Of a stretch of 64,000 bases of DNA, positions 38,795 to 47,660 are shown piece after piece. The stretch spans positions 41,215 to 105,214 of the forward strand of contig JBCCUL010000033.1 in the NCBI GenBank assembly GCA_039197065.1. Direction: 5' to 3'. The notes beneath the pieces were generated by a model that was not told the DNA's origin, ran no database searches, and worked only from the letters and a program-made list of their open reading frames with translations. Position 1 is the stretch's first letter, and each line of letters starts with the position of its first letter. The translations under genes were made by a program, and so were the position numbers. Source of the stretch: JANQPX01 sp039197065. GTDB lineage: Bacteria > Pseudomonadota > Alphaproteobacteria > Geminicoccales > Geminicoccaceae.

Positions 38795-39703
38795 ATGTTG
38801 CCCGTCGTCCACCACACCGATTACGCGCCGCCGATACCGCCGGATCATCGCTTTCCGATGGACAAGTTCCGTCGCGTGATGCAGCTGCTCCTCGACGACG
38901 GCATCGTGAAATCTGATCAAGTCCATCGCCCGGAACCGGCGCCCCGCCGGTGGCTGGAACGGGTTCATGATCCCGACTATGTCGAGAAAATCCTGACCCA
39001 GACGCTCGATCCGAAACGCGCTCGCCGGATCGGCCTGCCGATCACCGAAGCTGTCGCGGCAAGGGCGCTCGCCGCCAATGGCGGCACGGTGCTCGCCGCA
39101 AAGCTCGCTCTCGAACATGGGCTTGCCTGCAATACAGCAGGCGGCAGCCATCACGCGTTCGCCGAGGAAGGTTCAGGCTTCTGCGTCTTCAACGACGTGG
39201 CGGTGGCATTGATGCTTCTTCTCGACGAAGGAGCGATCGAGCGCGCCTTGGTGGTCGATCTCGATGTGCATCAGGGTGACGGCACGGCGAAGATCTTCGA
39301 GAACGAGCCACGCGTCTTCACCTTTTCGATGCATTGCCGCACCAATTTTCCGGCACGCAAGCAGACCAGCGATCTCGACATCGCCCTCGAACCAGGGACG
39401 GAGGACGCCGCCTATCTCCACCAGTTGAGCGAGGCGTTACCGGACCTCATCACCGGCTATCGCCCCGATCTGGTGGTCTTCATTGCAGGGGTCGATCCGC
39501 ATGCCGAAGACAAGCTCGGCAGGCTGGCGCTCTCCGACGAAGGCCTTTTCAAGCGCGAACGTTTCGTCCTTGAGACCTGCGCTGCCAGCGGAACGCCAAC
39601 GGCCTGCGTCATGGGTGGCGGCTATGCCCCCGATCTGAACCGGCTCGCTTTTCTTCACACGATCGTGCATCGCGTCGCGGGTGATATCTTCAAGACGCTT
39701 TGA
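38795..39703 (+). CDS. Histone deacetylase-like amidohydrolase
   Basis: This 302-residue arginase/deacetylase-fold protein shows TAGGSHHAFAEEGSGFCVFND (the catalytic His pair), the zinc-binding DLDVHQGDGTA, and FIAGVDPHAEDKLGRLALS with the second Asp. Bacterial members remove acyl groups from polyamines, lysine-like compounds or acetoin-related substrates rather than histones. It is probably cytoplasmic. Its end is convergent with the SH3 protein gene. Confidence 0.9.
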   Translation: MLPVVHHTDYAPPIPPDHRFPMDKFRRVMQLLLDDGIVKSDQVHRPEPAPRRWLERVHDPDYVEKILTQTLDPKRARRIGLPITEAVAARALAANGGTVLAAKLALEHGLACNTAGGSHHAFAEEGSGFCVFNDVAVALMLLLDEGAIERALVVDLDVHQGDGTAKIFENEPRVFTFSMHCRTNFPARKQTSDLDIALEPGTEDAAYLHQLSEALPDLITGYRPDLVVFIAGVDPHAEDKLGRLALSDEGLFKRERFVLETCAASGTPTACVMGGGYAPDLNRLAFLHTIVHRVAGDIFKTL

Positions 39704-39720
39704 GGGCCGATACGAGCAGG

Positions 39721-40269
39721 TCAGCGGACCGTTTCACCGGGAAGCGTTCCCCAGAATTCACCCCGCTGCAGCCAGCCGCGCTGGCCTTCGATCTCGACAC
39801 GGCACCAGCTATCTTCGCAAGCGAGGAGGCTGCCGATGACGCCGGGCTCGACATGGAGCAGAACGCGGGCCTGATTGTCCGCCGTTCGCCGGAGATCCCT
39901 TATGGCGCCCTGGACCATGATCGTCCGCGCGCCGGAGAGCAGCCGCGAAGCGATCCAGCCCTCCGCACCTTCATAGTCCTCGACCTTTCGCCAGTTATCG
40001 AATTCGGCGATGATCTTGAGCGGCACGTTCGGGCGCGTGAACACCCAATTGATGGGATACTGCTGGCCAGGGCCGAAACGGACATTGACCGTCGTTTGTC
40101 GTTGATCGATCGAAACGAAACGCGGCACCGGCAATCCCGTGCTGCGGCCGGTCGACAGGGCCTCCTGCGCTGCTGCCGGAAGGATCGTCGAAGTGAATGC
40201 CGGCATAATCATCGCCAGCGAAAGAAGTAACGCCAGAAGTGAAAAATGCTGGCGGACCGTCTTGATCAT
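39721..40269 (-). CDS. Exported SH3-domain protein
   Basis: From ATG 40269 about 182 residues; further upstream starts would precede the signal peptide (FSLLALLLSLAMIMPAFTST). Two bacterial SH3 units follow: RQTTVNVRFGPGQQYPINWVF with WRKVEDYEGAEGWIASRLL, and ARVLLHVEPGVIGSLLACE with WCRVEIEGQRGWLQRGEFWG. This layout is common in alphaproteobacterial periplasmic proteins thought to bind peptidoglycan or partner proteins. It is divergent from the dehydrogenase gene. Confidence 0.88.
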   Translation of the reverse strand: MIKTVRQHFSLLALLLSLAMIMPAFTSTILPAAAQEALSTGRSTGLPVPRFVSIDQRQTTVNVRFGPGQQYPINWVFTRPNVPLKIIAEFDNWRKVEDYEGAEGWIASRLLSGARTIMVQGAIRDLRRTADNQARVLLHVEPGVIGSLLACEDSWCRVEIEGQRGWLQRGEFWGTLPGETVR

Positions 40270-40475
40270 TGTCGTCTCGTCTCCTTCGGACGATACGCTC
40301 GTCTCGTCCTTGGCCCAACCGTTAGCGCGAGACCGTGAGCACTGCAAGCAAATGCGCTTTGGCTTTTGATCGAGAGCAAGTTCTGCTAGAGCAAAATCAG
40401 ATTTCATCAATACCGGTTGGCTTGATCAGCGGCCCTGCTCGGCAATCGGTTCTACGCCCGCCCTGGAGACCACCC

Positions 40476-41462
40476 TTGGCACGCAACAAGCCCCTCGTCA
40501 TCGTCACCCGCAAACTGCCCGAGACGATCGAGACGCGGATGATGGAGCTGTTCAGCACGACGCTCAATGATGCCGACCGGCCGATGTCCAAGGCCGAGCT
40601 GATCGAAGCGGTCAAGACCGCAGAGGTTCTGGTGCCGACGCTGACCGACCGAATCGACGCCAGCGTTCTCGCCCATGCCGGCCCCGAGCTGAAGCTGATC
40701 GCCAATTACGGCACCGGCGTCGACCATATAGACATCGAAGCCGCCTATGCGCGCGGCATCACCGTCACCAACACGCCTGGCGTTCTGACCGACGACACCG
40801 CCGACATGACCATGGCCCTGATCCTCGGCGTTTCCCGCCGGCTTGCTGAAGGAGAACGCCTCGCCCGCTCCGGCGATTGGGACGGCTGGAGTCCGACCGG
40901 CATGCTCGGCCATCGCATCACCGGCAAGCGCCTCGGCATTCTCGGCATGGGCCGAATCGGCACGGCGGTCGCACGCCGCTCCCGCGGCTTCGGCCTGTCG
41001 ATTCACTATCATAACCGCAAACGCGTTCACGAGAGCATCGAGAACGAGCTAGAGGCGACCTATTGGGAAAGTCTCGATCAGATGCTGGCGCGCATGGACA
41101 TCATCAGCGTCAACTGCCCGCACACGCCGGCAACCTTCCACCTCCTGTCCGCAAGGCGGCTGAAACTGCTTCGTCCCGACGCGATCATCGTCAACACATC
41201 GCGCGGCGAGGTGATCGATGAGGCGGCCCTGACCAGAATGCTGCGCAGCCAGGACATCGCCGGCGCCGGCCTAGACGTCTTCGAGCACGAGCCCGCGATC
41301 AATCCGAAGCTGCTCGAGCTCGACAATGTCGTGCTACTGCCGCACATGTCCAGCGCCACCATCGAAGGCCGCCTCGACATGGGCGAAAAGGTTCTGATCA
41401 ACATCAAGACCTTCGCCGACGGCCACCGCCCACCCGACCGGGTTCTGCCAAGCCAGCTTTAA
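40476..41462 (+). CDS. D-2-hydroxyacid dehydrogenase (glyoxylate/hydroxypyruvate reductase type)
   Basis: The start is TTG 40476, supported by GGAGA about 7 bases upstream and by family length (328 residues). The NAD domain has LGILGMGRIGTAVARRSRGFG. The catalytic residues are visible: Arg in VNTSRGEVIDEAAL, Glu in GLDVFEHEPAINPKLL and His in LLPHMSSAT. Best matched by D-glycerate dehydrogenase/glyoxylate reductase-like enzymes. It could take part in glyoxylate metabolism like glcB further along, but the exact substrate is not clear. Confidence 0.92.
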   Translation: MARNKPLVIVTRKLPETIETRMMELFSTTLNDADRPMSKAELIEAVKTAEVLVPTLTDRIDASVLAHAGPELKLIANYGTGVDHIDIEAAYARGITVTNTPGVLTDDTADMTMALILGVSRRLAEGERLARSGDWDGWSPTGMLGHRITGKRLGILGMGRIGTAVARRSRGFGLSIHYHNRKRVHESIENELEATYWESLDQMLARMDIISVNCPHTPATFHLLSARRLKLLRPDAIIVNTSRGEVIDEAALTRMLRSQDIAGAGLDVFEHEPAINPKLLELDNVVLLPHMSSATIEGRLDMGEKVLINIKTFADGHRPPDRVLPSQL

Positions 41463-41579
41463 GTCTTTTCGAACCTTGGACGGCGCCTGACGACCATGGC
41501 GTCCGGCTTCTGATTCGCCCCACTCCCGAGACCTGACATTTCCATGCGGGGCACGGGTGGACAAATCGGAAGAATGTGT

Positions 41580-41606
41580 CATGTCACCTACTAAGCTGGT
41601 GACATG
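41580..41606. promoter_or_regulatory. Candidate operator, 9-9-9 inverted repeat
   Basis: CATGTCACC (41580-41588) and GGTGACATG (41598-41606) are perfect inverted arms with a 9-base spacer, 80 bases before the molybdenum hydroxylase operon. The shape suits a dimeric repressor of the HxlR, MarR or similar type. No regulator gene is adjacent, so the binding protein is unknown. Confidence 0.5.
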
Positions 41607-41686
41607 CGCCCGATCGCCAGGTAGCGGCTGGGTCGTGTCCTTCAAAACAGTCACATCAGTATCAGGATTGCTCAGGAGTCTCTGAC

Positions 41687-42148
41687 ATGACAGTGGATTT
41701 CACCCTCAACGGCCAGGCGGTTAGCGTCGATGTCGACGACGATACGCCACTTCTTTGGGTCATCCGGGACGAACTCGGTATGACCGGCACGAAGTTCGGT
41801 TGCGGTGTCGCCATGTGCGGCGCCTGCACCGTTTATCTCGACGGCCAGCCGATGCGCTCATGTCAAACCTATATCGAGGATGTCGCCGGCAGCGAGATCA
41901 CCACCATCGAGGGGCTGGACAGCAAGCCCGCTCAAGCCGTGCAGGCCGCCTGGCAGGAGCTGGACGTGCCGCAATGCGGCTATTGCCAGTCCGGCCAGAT
42001 CATGTCTGCCGCAGCCCTCTTGAGCGAAACGCCGAAGCCGTCCGATGAGGATATCGACGCTGCGATGAGCGGCAATGTCTGTCGCTGCGCCACCTATCAC
42101 CGCATTCGAAAGGCGATCCATCGGGCCGCCGAGATCATGGAGGCCTGA
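41687..42148 (+). CDS. Molybdenum hydroxylase, [2Fe-2S] subunit (isoquinoline 1-oxidoreductase alpha-like)
   Basis: This 153-residue protein has the plant-type [2Fe-2S] cluster motif (GCGVAMCGACTVYLDG and a later Cys) and the second cluster motif (CGYCQSGQIMSAAALL, GNVCRCATYHRIRKAI). It feeds electrons from the Mo site of its partner. It sits 2 bases before the large subunit gene. This two-subunit form without an FAD subunit is the IorAB/aldehyde-oxidoreductase type, which hands electrons to a cytochrome or other carrier. Confidence 0.93.
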   Translation: MTVDFTLNGQAVSVDVDDDTPLLWVIRDELGMTGTKFGCGVAMCGACTVYLDGQPMRSCQTYIEDVAGSEITTIEGLDSKPAQAVQAAWQELDVPQCGYCQSGQIMSAAALLSETPKPSDEDIDAAMSGNVCRCATYHRIRKAIHRAAEIMEA

Positions 42149-42150
42149 TC

Positions 42151-44367
42151 ATGATGCATCTTCTCAATCAAGCCAGCAGGCTGCCTTTCGCCGATCTCGC
42201 CACGCCCACCCGGCGTGGTTTCCTCAAACTCTCCGTCGGCGCAGGCGCTGGCCTGGCCCTCGGCGTGACCCTCCCCCCCCTGCAAGGAACCGCGGCAGCA
42301 TCAACGCAGGCCGCGTCGGCCTTCAACCCGTTCGTCGAGATCATGGACGACGGCAGCGTGCGCGTCGTGATCAAGCATCTCGACAAGGGCCAGGGACCGG
42401 CGACCGGCCTCTCGACCCTGGTGGCCGACGAGCTGGACGCCGCCTGGGAGCAGATGACGGTCCGCTTCGCACCGGCGAACGCCGCGCTCTACAACAACAT
42501 CCTCTGGGGCGAGGTACAGGGCACCGGCGGTTCGTCTGCGATCCCCAACTCCTTCGATCAGTACCGGCAGGCGGGCGCCACCGCGCGAAAAATGCTGATC
42601 GTCGCGGCCGCCGAAGAGTGGGGTGTGCCGGCTGACGAGATCACGATCGAAGCCGGAACCATCAGCCATGCGTCCGGCCAGTCCGCAGGCTTCGGCGAGC
42701 TCGCCGGCAAGGCCGCGAAGCTGGACGTGCCCGAAGACGTCGCCGTGAAGTCGCCGGAAGACTGGGTCTATATCGGCAAGTCCTTCCCCAGGCTCGATAC
42801 GAAGATGAAGAGCGAGGGGGCCGTCGGCGTCTATGGCATGGACCACCAGATGGATGACATGCTGGTCGCCGTGCTCGCAGCGCCACCGAAGTTCGGCGGC
42901 GCCGTTCAGTCCTTCGATGCCGAGGCGGCGAAAGCGGTGCGCGGCGTGGTCGACGTGATCCAGGTGCCGCAGGGTGTGGCGGTTCTCGCGACCAGCACCT
43001 GGCCGGCGATCAAGGCGCGTGACCTCCTGGACATCCAGTGGGACTTTTCTGCCGCCGAAACCCGCTCCAGCAGCGACATCATGGCCAACTATCTGGAGCT
43101 TGCCGATCAGCCGGGCGCACCGGTGAAAGCGGTCGGCGATGCGGAAGCCGGGATTTCGGGCGCCGCAGGCGTGGTCGAGGCGACCTATCAGTTCCCGTTT
43201 CTCGCCCACGCGCCCATGGAGCCGATCGACGTCACCGTGCTATTCGACGGCGAGACAGCCACGTTCTGGACGGGTTCGCAAGTGCAGACGCTGGATCAGA
43301 ACATCGGCGCCAGCGTGCTCGGCATCGAGCCAGCGAATGTGTCGATTGAAACGCTCTGGGCCGGCGGCTCCTTCGGCAGACGCGCGATCTACAATTCGCA
43401 CTATGTCGCCGAGGCCGCGGCGATCGCCAAGACCTGGCTTGAAGCTTCGGGCAAGACGCAGCCGATCAAGCTCGTCTATACCCGCGAGGACGACATTCGC
43501 GGCGGCTACTATCGCCCGGCCTATGTCCACAAGATCAAGGCCGGCGTCACCGCGGATGGCAAGGTCGCCGGCTGGCATCACCGGATCGTCGGCCAGTCGA
43601 TCCTGAAAGGCACCATGTTCGAGGCCATGCTGGTGCATGACGGCATCGACAAGACCTCGGTCGAAGGCATCGAGGACACGCCCTACACCATCGACAACTT
43701 CGCCGTCGAGCTAAACACCACGGACGTGCAGGTGCCTGGGCTCTGGTGGCGCTCGGTCGGCCACACCCACACCGCCTACGCTATGGAGACCATGGTCGAT
43801 CAGCTCGCCAAGGCGGCAGATCGCGATCCGGTCGCGTTTCGCCGCGACATGCTCGCGAACGACGCCAGAAAACTCGGCGTTCTCGAACTGGTGGCGGAAA
43901 AGTCGGGCTGGGGCGAGCCGGTGCCGGCCGGCCGCGCACGCGGGGTCGCCGTCCACAAGTCGTTCAGCACCTATGTCGCCCAGGTGGTCGAAATCAGCCA
44001 AGGCGACGACGGCGTGATCAAGGTCGAGAAGGTGTGGTGCGCGGTCGACTGCGGTATCGCGGTCAACCCGGACAATATCGCGTCTCAGATGGAAGGCGGC
44101 ATCGGCTATGGCCTCGGCGCCATCCTTAGAAACGAGATCACCCTCACTGAAGGCGAGGTCGATCAGGGCAATTTCGACAGCTACGAGCCCATCCGGATCG
44201 AAGACATGCCCGATATCGAGGTGCATATCGTGCCGTCCACCGAGCCGCCGACCGGCGTCGGCGAACCGGGCACGCCGCCGATTGGCCCTGCGGTCGCGAA
44301 CGCGATCTTCGCCGCCACCGGCAGCATGCCGACCAAGCTGCCGCTCAGCCAGGAAGGCCTCGTCTAG
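42151..44367 (+). CDS. Molybdopterin-binding hydroxylase large subunit (isoquinoline 1-oxidoreductase beta-like)
   Basis: This 738-residue protein begins with a Tat signal (TRRGFLKLSVGAGAGLALGV), so the complex is exported to the periplasm after cofactor loading. It has repeated Mo-binding segments (GGSFGRRAIYNSHYVAEAA, LWWRSVGHTHTAYAME) and the catalytic Glu in GVGEPGTPPIGPAVANAIF, as in the IorB family. Such enzymes hydroxylate N-heterocycles or oxidise aldehydes. The substrate is unknown. No XdhC-like chaperone is adjacent. Confidence 0.93.
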   Translation: MMHLLNQASRLPFADLATPTRRGFLKLSVGAGAGLALGVTLPPLQGTAAASTQAASAFNPFVEIMDDGSVRVVIKHLDKGQGPATGLSTLVADELDAAWEQMTVRFAPANAALYNNILWGEVQGTGGSSAIPNSFDQYRQAGATARKMLIVAAAEEWGVPADEITIEAGTISHASGQSAGFGELAGKAAKLDVPEDVAVKSPEDWVYIGKSFPRLDTKMKSEGAVGVYGMDHQMDDMLVAVLAAPPKFGGAVQSFDAEAAKAVRGVVDVIQVPQGVAVLATSTWPAIKARDLLDIQWDFSAAETRSSSDIMANYLELADQPGAPVKAVGDAEAGISGAAGVVEATYQFPFLAHAPMEPIDVTVLFDGETATFWTGSQVQTLDQNIGASVLGIEPANVSIETLWAGGSFGRRAIYNSHYVAEAAAIAKTWLEASGKTQPIKLVYTREDDIRGGYYRPAYVHKIKAGVTADGKVAGWHHRIVGQSILKGTMFEAMLVHDGIDKTSVEGIEDTPYTIDNFAVELNTTDVQVPGLWWRSVGHTHTAYAMETMVDQLAKAADRDPVAFRRDMLANDARKLGVLELVAEKSGWGEPVPAGRARGVAVHKSFSTYVAQVVEISQGDDGVIKVEKVWCAVDCGIAVNPDNIASQMEGGIGYGLGAILRNEITLTEGEVDQGNFDSYEPIRIEDMPDIEVHIVPSTEPPTGVGEPGTPPIGPAVANAIFAATGSMPTKLPLSQEGLV

Positions 44368-44480
44368 CGGAATTTCCGCAGCATTGACGTAAGGCTGCAT
44401 CGCTAGAGACGAACATTTGGTAACAAACGGTCGGCGTCGTCCTGATGCCGGCCGTTCGTCCTTTTCAGGGGAACGTTATC

Positions 44481-45647
44481 ATGACGCTAGGGGCGGATAT
44501 CGCGGACTGGCTCATTGGCGAAGGACGCTTGCTCGGCGACGGCGTGGCGATCGCAGAAGGCTTCGCCGATCGGCTGATGGCGGCCGGCGTTCCGCTCCTT
44601 CGCCTGCGCATCGCCCAGCGTGTCGCCAATCCACTCCTGGCCGCCTGGGGGGTCATCTGGCGGCGCGATCTCGGCAGGTCCGAGGACTACGTCGTTGCAG
44701 CCAAGCTGCTCGAAACCAGCACCTGGATCGGCAGCCCGTTCCAGCATGTGGTAAAAACCCGTGCGCCGCTGCGCAAGCGGCTGACTGATCTGCATCCGGA
44801 CGACTACGTTGTCTTCCATGAAATGGCCGAGATCGGCGGAACCGACTTTTTCGCTATGCCGCTGGAGTTCGGCGACGGATCCGTTCAAGGCATGAGCCTG
44901 GTCGCCGATGGCGAGAACGGCTTTGCGGACGAGCATATCCGCCTGTTCGAAGCCCTCCGCCATCCCCTTGCCGCCGCGATGGAGGCGGTCGCCATGCGGC
45001 GCTCGACCAGAAGCTTATTGAAGACCTATCTCGGCCGCGGTCCGGCCGAGGCCGTCAGTGCCGGATCGATCCGGCGCGGCGATCTCTCGACGCTGAACGC
45101 CGTCGTCATGTTCTCGGATCTTCGTGGCTTCACCGACAAATCCAGTCGCTGGTCGGATCGCGACCTTCTGGAAGCGCTGGATGGCTATTTCGGGGTGGTG
45201 GTCGATGCGGTGCAGCGCCATCAGGGCGATGTCCTGAAGTTTCTTGGCGACGGCATCCTCGCAAGCTTTGCGATCGACGATTCGCCTTCGACATCCGCAT
45301 GCTGCACCGAGGCGCTGAACGCCGCCATCGAAGCGCGGCAAGGTCTCGCAAGCCTGAACCAGGCCAGGGCGGAGCGCGGCCAGGAACCGCTCGACTTCGG
45401 CACGGCGCTACATGTCGGCGAGGTCACCTACGGCAATATCGGCAGCCCCGACCGGCTCGACTTCACCGTGATCGGCGAAACGGTCAATCTCGCAAGCCGC
45501 ATCGAGGGTCTGTGCAAAACGCTCGGTGAGCCGATCCTGTGTAGCGAGGCGATGCGCCAGGAATTGATGCAGGATCTCAGAAGCGTCGGCAACCACGACA
45601 TCCGAGGCATGCCGGACCCCGTCCAGCTGTTTGCACCCGGCGGCTAG
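44481..45647 (+). CDS. Class III adenylate/guanylate cyclase
   Basis: From ATG 44481, behind AGGGGAA, 388 residues. The N-terminal 170 residues look GAF-like or a related sensor fold. The C-terminal cyclase domain shows both metal Asp sites (VMFSDLRGFTDKSS and KFLGDGILASF) and the late block LDFTVIGETVNLASRIEGL. No membrane helix is present, so the enzyme is cytoplasmic. It makes cAMP or cGMP; such multi-copy cyclases with varied sensors are typical of Hyphomicrobiales. The signal is unknown. Confidence 0.9.
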   Translation: MTLGADIADWLIGEGRLLGDGVAIAEGFADRLMAAGVPLLRLRIAQRVANPLLAAWGVIWRRDLGRSEDYVVAAKLLETSTWIGSPFQHVVKTRAPLRKRLTDLHPDDYVVFHEMAEIGGTDFFAMPLEFGDGSVQGMSLVADGENGFADEHIRLFEALRHPLAAAMEAVAMRRSTRSLLKTYLGRGPAEAVSAGSIRRGDLSTLNAVVMFSDLRGFTDKSSRWSDRDLLEALDGYFGVVVDAVQRHQGDVLKFLGDGILASFAIDDSPSTSACCTEALNAAIEARQGLASLNQARAERGQEPLDFGTALHVGEVTYGNIGSPDRLDFTVIGETVNLASRIEGLCKTLGEPILCSEAMRQELMQDLRSVGNHDIRGMPDPVQLFAPGG

Positions 45648-45777
45648 AGCTTTTTCCGATCAAGCAATACCGACCACACTTAGTTTTCATCGACAGGTTA
45701 TCAAATCACGTCGTTAATTGCAGAGAGTCTTTCGGTCACTTAGCTTTTGTTAAGATCCTCACGTCATACTGGTTTGC

Positions 45778-45855
45778 GGTCCATGCGGCCCTGGGAGTCC
45801 GACCCTTGCCACAATTCACCCATCGAATGAACGGAGTCCCAGGGTCGCATGGACC
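45778..45855. repeat. Long hairpin repeat, family B copy 1
   Basis: Arms 45778-45801 and 45832-45855 (24 bases) pair at 22 Watson-Crick positions plus one wobble. They begin GGTCCATGCG and end CGCATGGACC. The loop is 30 bases. A second copy with the same arm ends lies at 46225-46302. Confidence 0.8.
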
Positions 45856-45949
45856 AGCGAGATGCAAGAGTGATAGCAGCGTCAGGTTAAAGAAGGATGA
45901 ACGTGGCGGGCCGCCCATGCCCATCGGTCAGAACTGTGTGCGGCTGTCA

Positions 45950-46035
45950 TAACACCACCTAATCGATAAGAAAATTTGGTAAAACAACAAGATGGAGTAT
46001 CTGTCTCGATCGTTCGCGATCGGACAATCCTCTAA
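45950..46035. repeat. Palindromic intergenic repeat, family A copy 2 (divergent)
   Basis: This stretch aligns with the right half of family A (GATAAGAAAATTTGGTAAAA, then GATGGAGTATCTGTCTCGAT and a final CCTCTAAC), but has diverged from copies 1 and 3. A local inverted repeat CGATCG...CGATCG lies at 46007-46022. Confidence 0.5.
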
Positions 46036-46224
46036 CAGCGCGACCATATCATATGGTCGCTTCAGCTTCCGCCAAGGACGTCGGCAGACCGCCATGACGT
46101 AGCCGGGCCAGAGGAACTCATATCCACCCGCCTGAATGTCGACCGCCCGCTTCCACCCTCGACTATCAGATAAGGCTCTCTGTCCTTAACCTCGCGTTAA
46201 CCCTTCCCTGCTAGATCTCTTCAT

Positions 46225-46302
46225 GGTCCATGCGACCGTAGGAATCCGCCCGCCCGCCAAAAAGGCTTGGGCGAGGCTCGGATTCCCAGGATCGCATGGA
46301 CC
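46225..46302. repeat. Long hairpin repeat, family B copy 2
   Basis: Arms 46225-46248 and 46279-46302 pair at 21 of 24 positions, with the same ends as copy 1 (GGTCCATGCG and CGCATGGACC) but a different loop. Both copies have a 78-base span, and both are followed by CAG. Confidence 0.8.
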
Positions 46303-46388
46303 AGAAAGCCAGGGTGACAGGTTTTCCCTAACAAAGCGCTAACCTCAGACATGGAGGCCAGCCGTGCCATCGAGCCAAAGGCGTCGGA

Positions 46389-46498
46389 TATCTGGAACTT
46401 TTCCCGAACAGGTGGAACCACCTGTTCGGGAAGGAAATGCGGCGAAACAACGAGAGAGAGTATGTATCCCGATCACATCAGATCAGGATCCGCTCGGG
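46389..46498. repeat. Palindromic intergenic repeat, family A copy 3
   Basis: Contains a perfect 15-bp inverted repeat (46401-46415 and 46418-46432, TTCCCGAACAGGTGG and its complement) with a 2-base loop, followed by GGAAATGCGGCGAAACAA and TGTATCCCGATCACATC as in copy 1 at 31400-31495. Confidence 0.75.
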
Positions 46499-46559
46499 AA
46501 TGGATGCCGGGGCTCGTCCCCCTCGGAACCGATTCCACATCATGATGTTCGGCGCATCG

Positions 46560-47567
46560 TCACCGGTTGTCTCCGTCCAGAATGCCGCCGATCGGACCGA
46601 GGATCGAGCCTTCGCCCTTATGGCCGAAGGAGCCGGCTGCGAGCATGCGGCCGGCCAGGCGCGAAAAGGGTAGGCTTTGGAGCCAGACGGTGCCGGGACC
46701 GGTCAGTTTCGCGAAGAACAGGCCCTCGCCACCGAACAGCATCGTCTTGATGCCGCCTGCCTGCATGATGTCGTAATCGACGCTGTCGTCGAGTGCCGCG
46801 AGGCAGCCGGTGTCGACATGCAGCACCTCGCCGGGCGCAAGCTCGCGCTTCATCAGCGTGCCGCCCATATGCACGAAGACCCAACCGTCGCCCTCCAGCT
46901 TCTGCATGATGAAGCCTTCGCCGCCGAAGAGGCCGGTCATGATCTTCTTCTGGAAGTGAATGCCGATCGACACGCCTTTGGCGGCGGCGAGAAAACTGTC
47001 CTTCTGGCAGATCAGGCGGCCGCCGACATCGGTCAGGTGAATGGCGAGGATGGTGCCGGGATAGGGTGCGCCGAACGCCACTTTCGCCTTGCCCTGGCCC
47101 TGATGGGTGAAAACCGTGGTGAACAGGCTCTCGCCGGTGATCAGGCGCTTGCCGGCACCGAGCAGCTTGTCCATGAAACCGCCGGCGGCGCTCTGCTCCG
47201 AACCGTCGCCGAACACGGTGGTCATGTCGATCGAGGCGTCCTTGTACATCATCGACCCCGCCTCGGCGACCGCACTCTCGCCCGGATCGAGCTCGACCTC
47301 GACATACTGCATCTCATGGCCGTTGATCACATAATCGATCTCATCCGCCCTGCCGCCGGCAGATGGTGAGATCGGCGGTGGCCGCATGAGCGCGACGGGC
47401 CCCGCCGACATCTCGGTCAATTCCGGCACTTCCGAAGCCAGCTTCCAGTCGGCAAATCCCTGCCGCCAGCAATGGGCGTTCGGATGGCGCTTAGCAAATT
47501 CGATGGCGGCGACATCGTCGAGCGGTCCCTGCTGGTCGCCGTCGATCGAAAAATACCACTGGTTCAT
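46560..47567 (-). CDS. GYF_2-AIM24/TIGR00266 fusion protein
   Basis: From ATG 47567, behind AAGGAA, 335 residues. Residues 1-50 are a GYF_2-type domain (MNQWYFSIDGDQQGPLDDVA, then CWRQGFADWKLASEVPEL), a small Pro-peptide or protein-binding module. From about residue 75 to the end is an AIM24/TIGR00266 beta-structure (VEVELDPGESAVAEAGSMMY, GRLICQKDSFLAAAKGV, LMKRELAPGEVLHVDTGCLA, GGEGLFFAKLTGPGTVWLQS). No signal or membrane helix. AIM24-like bacterial proteins have no firm function. The GYF fusion suggests it docks to a partner. Confidence 0.85.
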   Translation of the reverse strand: MNQWYFSIDGDQQGPLDDVAAIEFAKRHPNAHCWRQGFADWKLASEVPELTEMSAGPVALMRPPPISPSAGGRADEIDYVINGHEMQYVEVELDPGESAVAEAGSMMYKDASIDMTTVFGDGSEQSAAGGFMDKLLGAGKRLITGESLFTTVFTHQGQGKAKVAFGAPYPGTILAIHLTDVGGRLICQKDSFLAAAKGVSIGIHFQKKIMTGLFGGEGFIMQKLEGDGWVFVHMGGTLMKRELAPGEVLHVDTGCLAALDDSVDYDIMQAGGIKTMLFGGEGLFFAKLTGPGTVWLQSLPFSRLAGRMLAAGSFGHKGEGSILGPIGGILDGDNR

Positions 47568-47660
47568 GCTGGAAATTCCTTTCATATGCCAATCGTCGGA
47601 AGGTCAGATCGACGACACGCCGATTGCAAAGATCGCTTGGATGACCATGCCCGACCGCAC

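Larger units (their letters stand above)
45648..46559. other. 900-base intergenic region with palindromic repeats
   Basis: No protein gene is seen. It carries two copies of a long hairpin element (family B) and two copies of the family A palindromic element, listed separately. A half copy of family A (CTAGAGCTTTTTCCGATCAA) starts at about 45646. The region may be a hotspot for repeat insertion. Confidence 0.6.
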
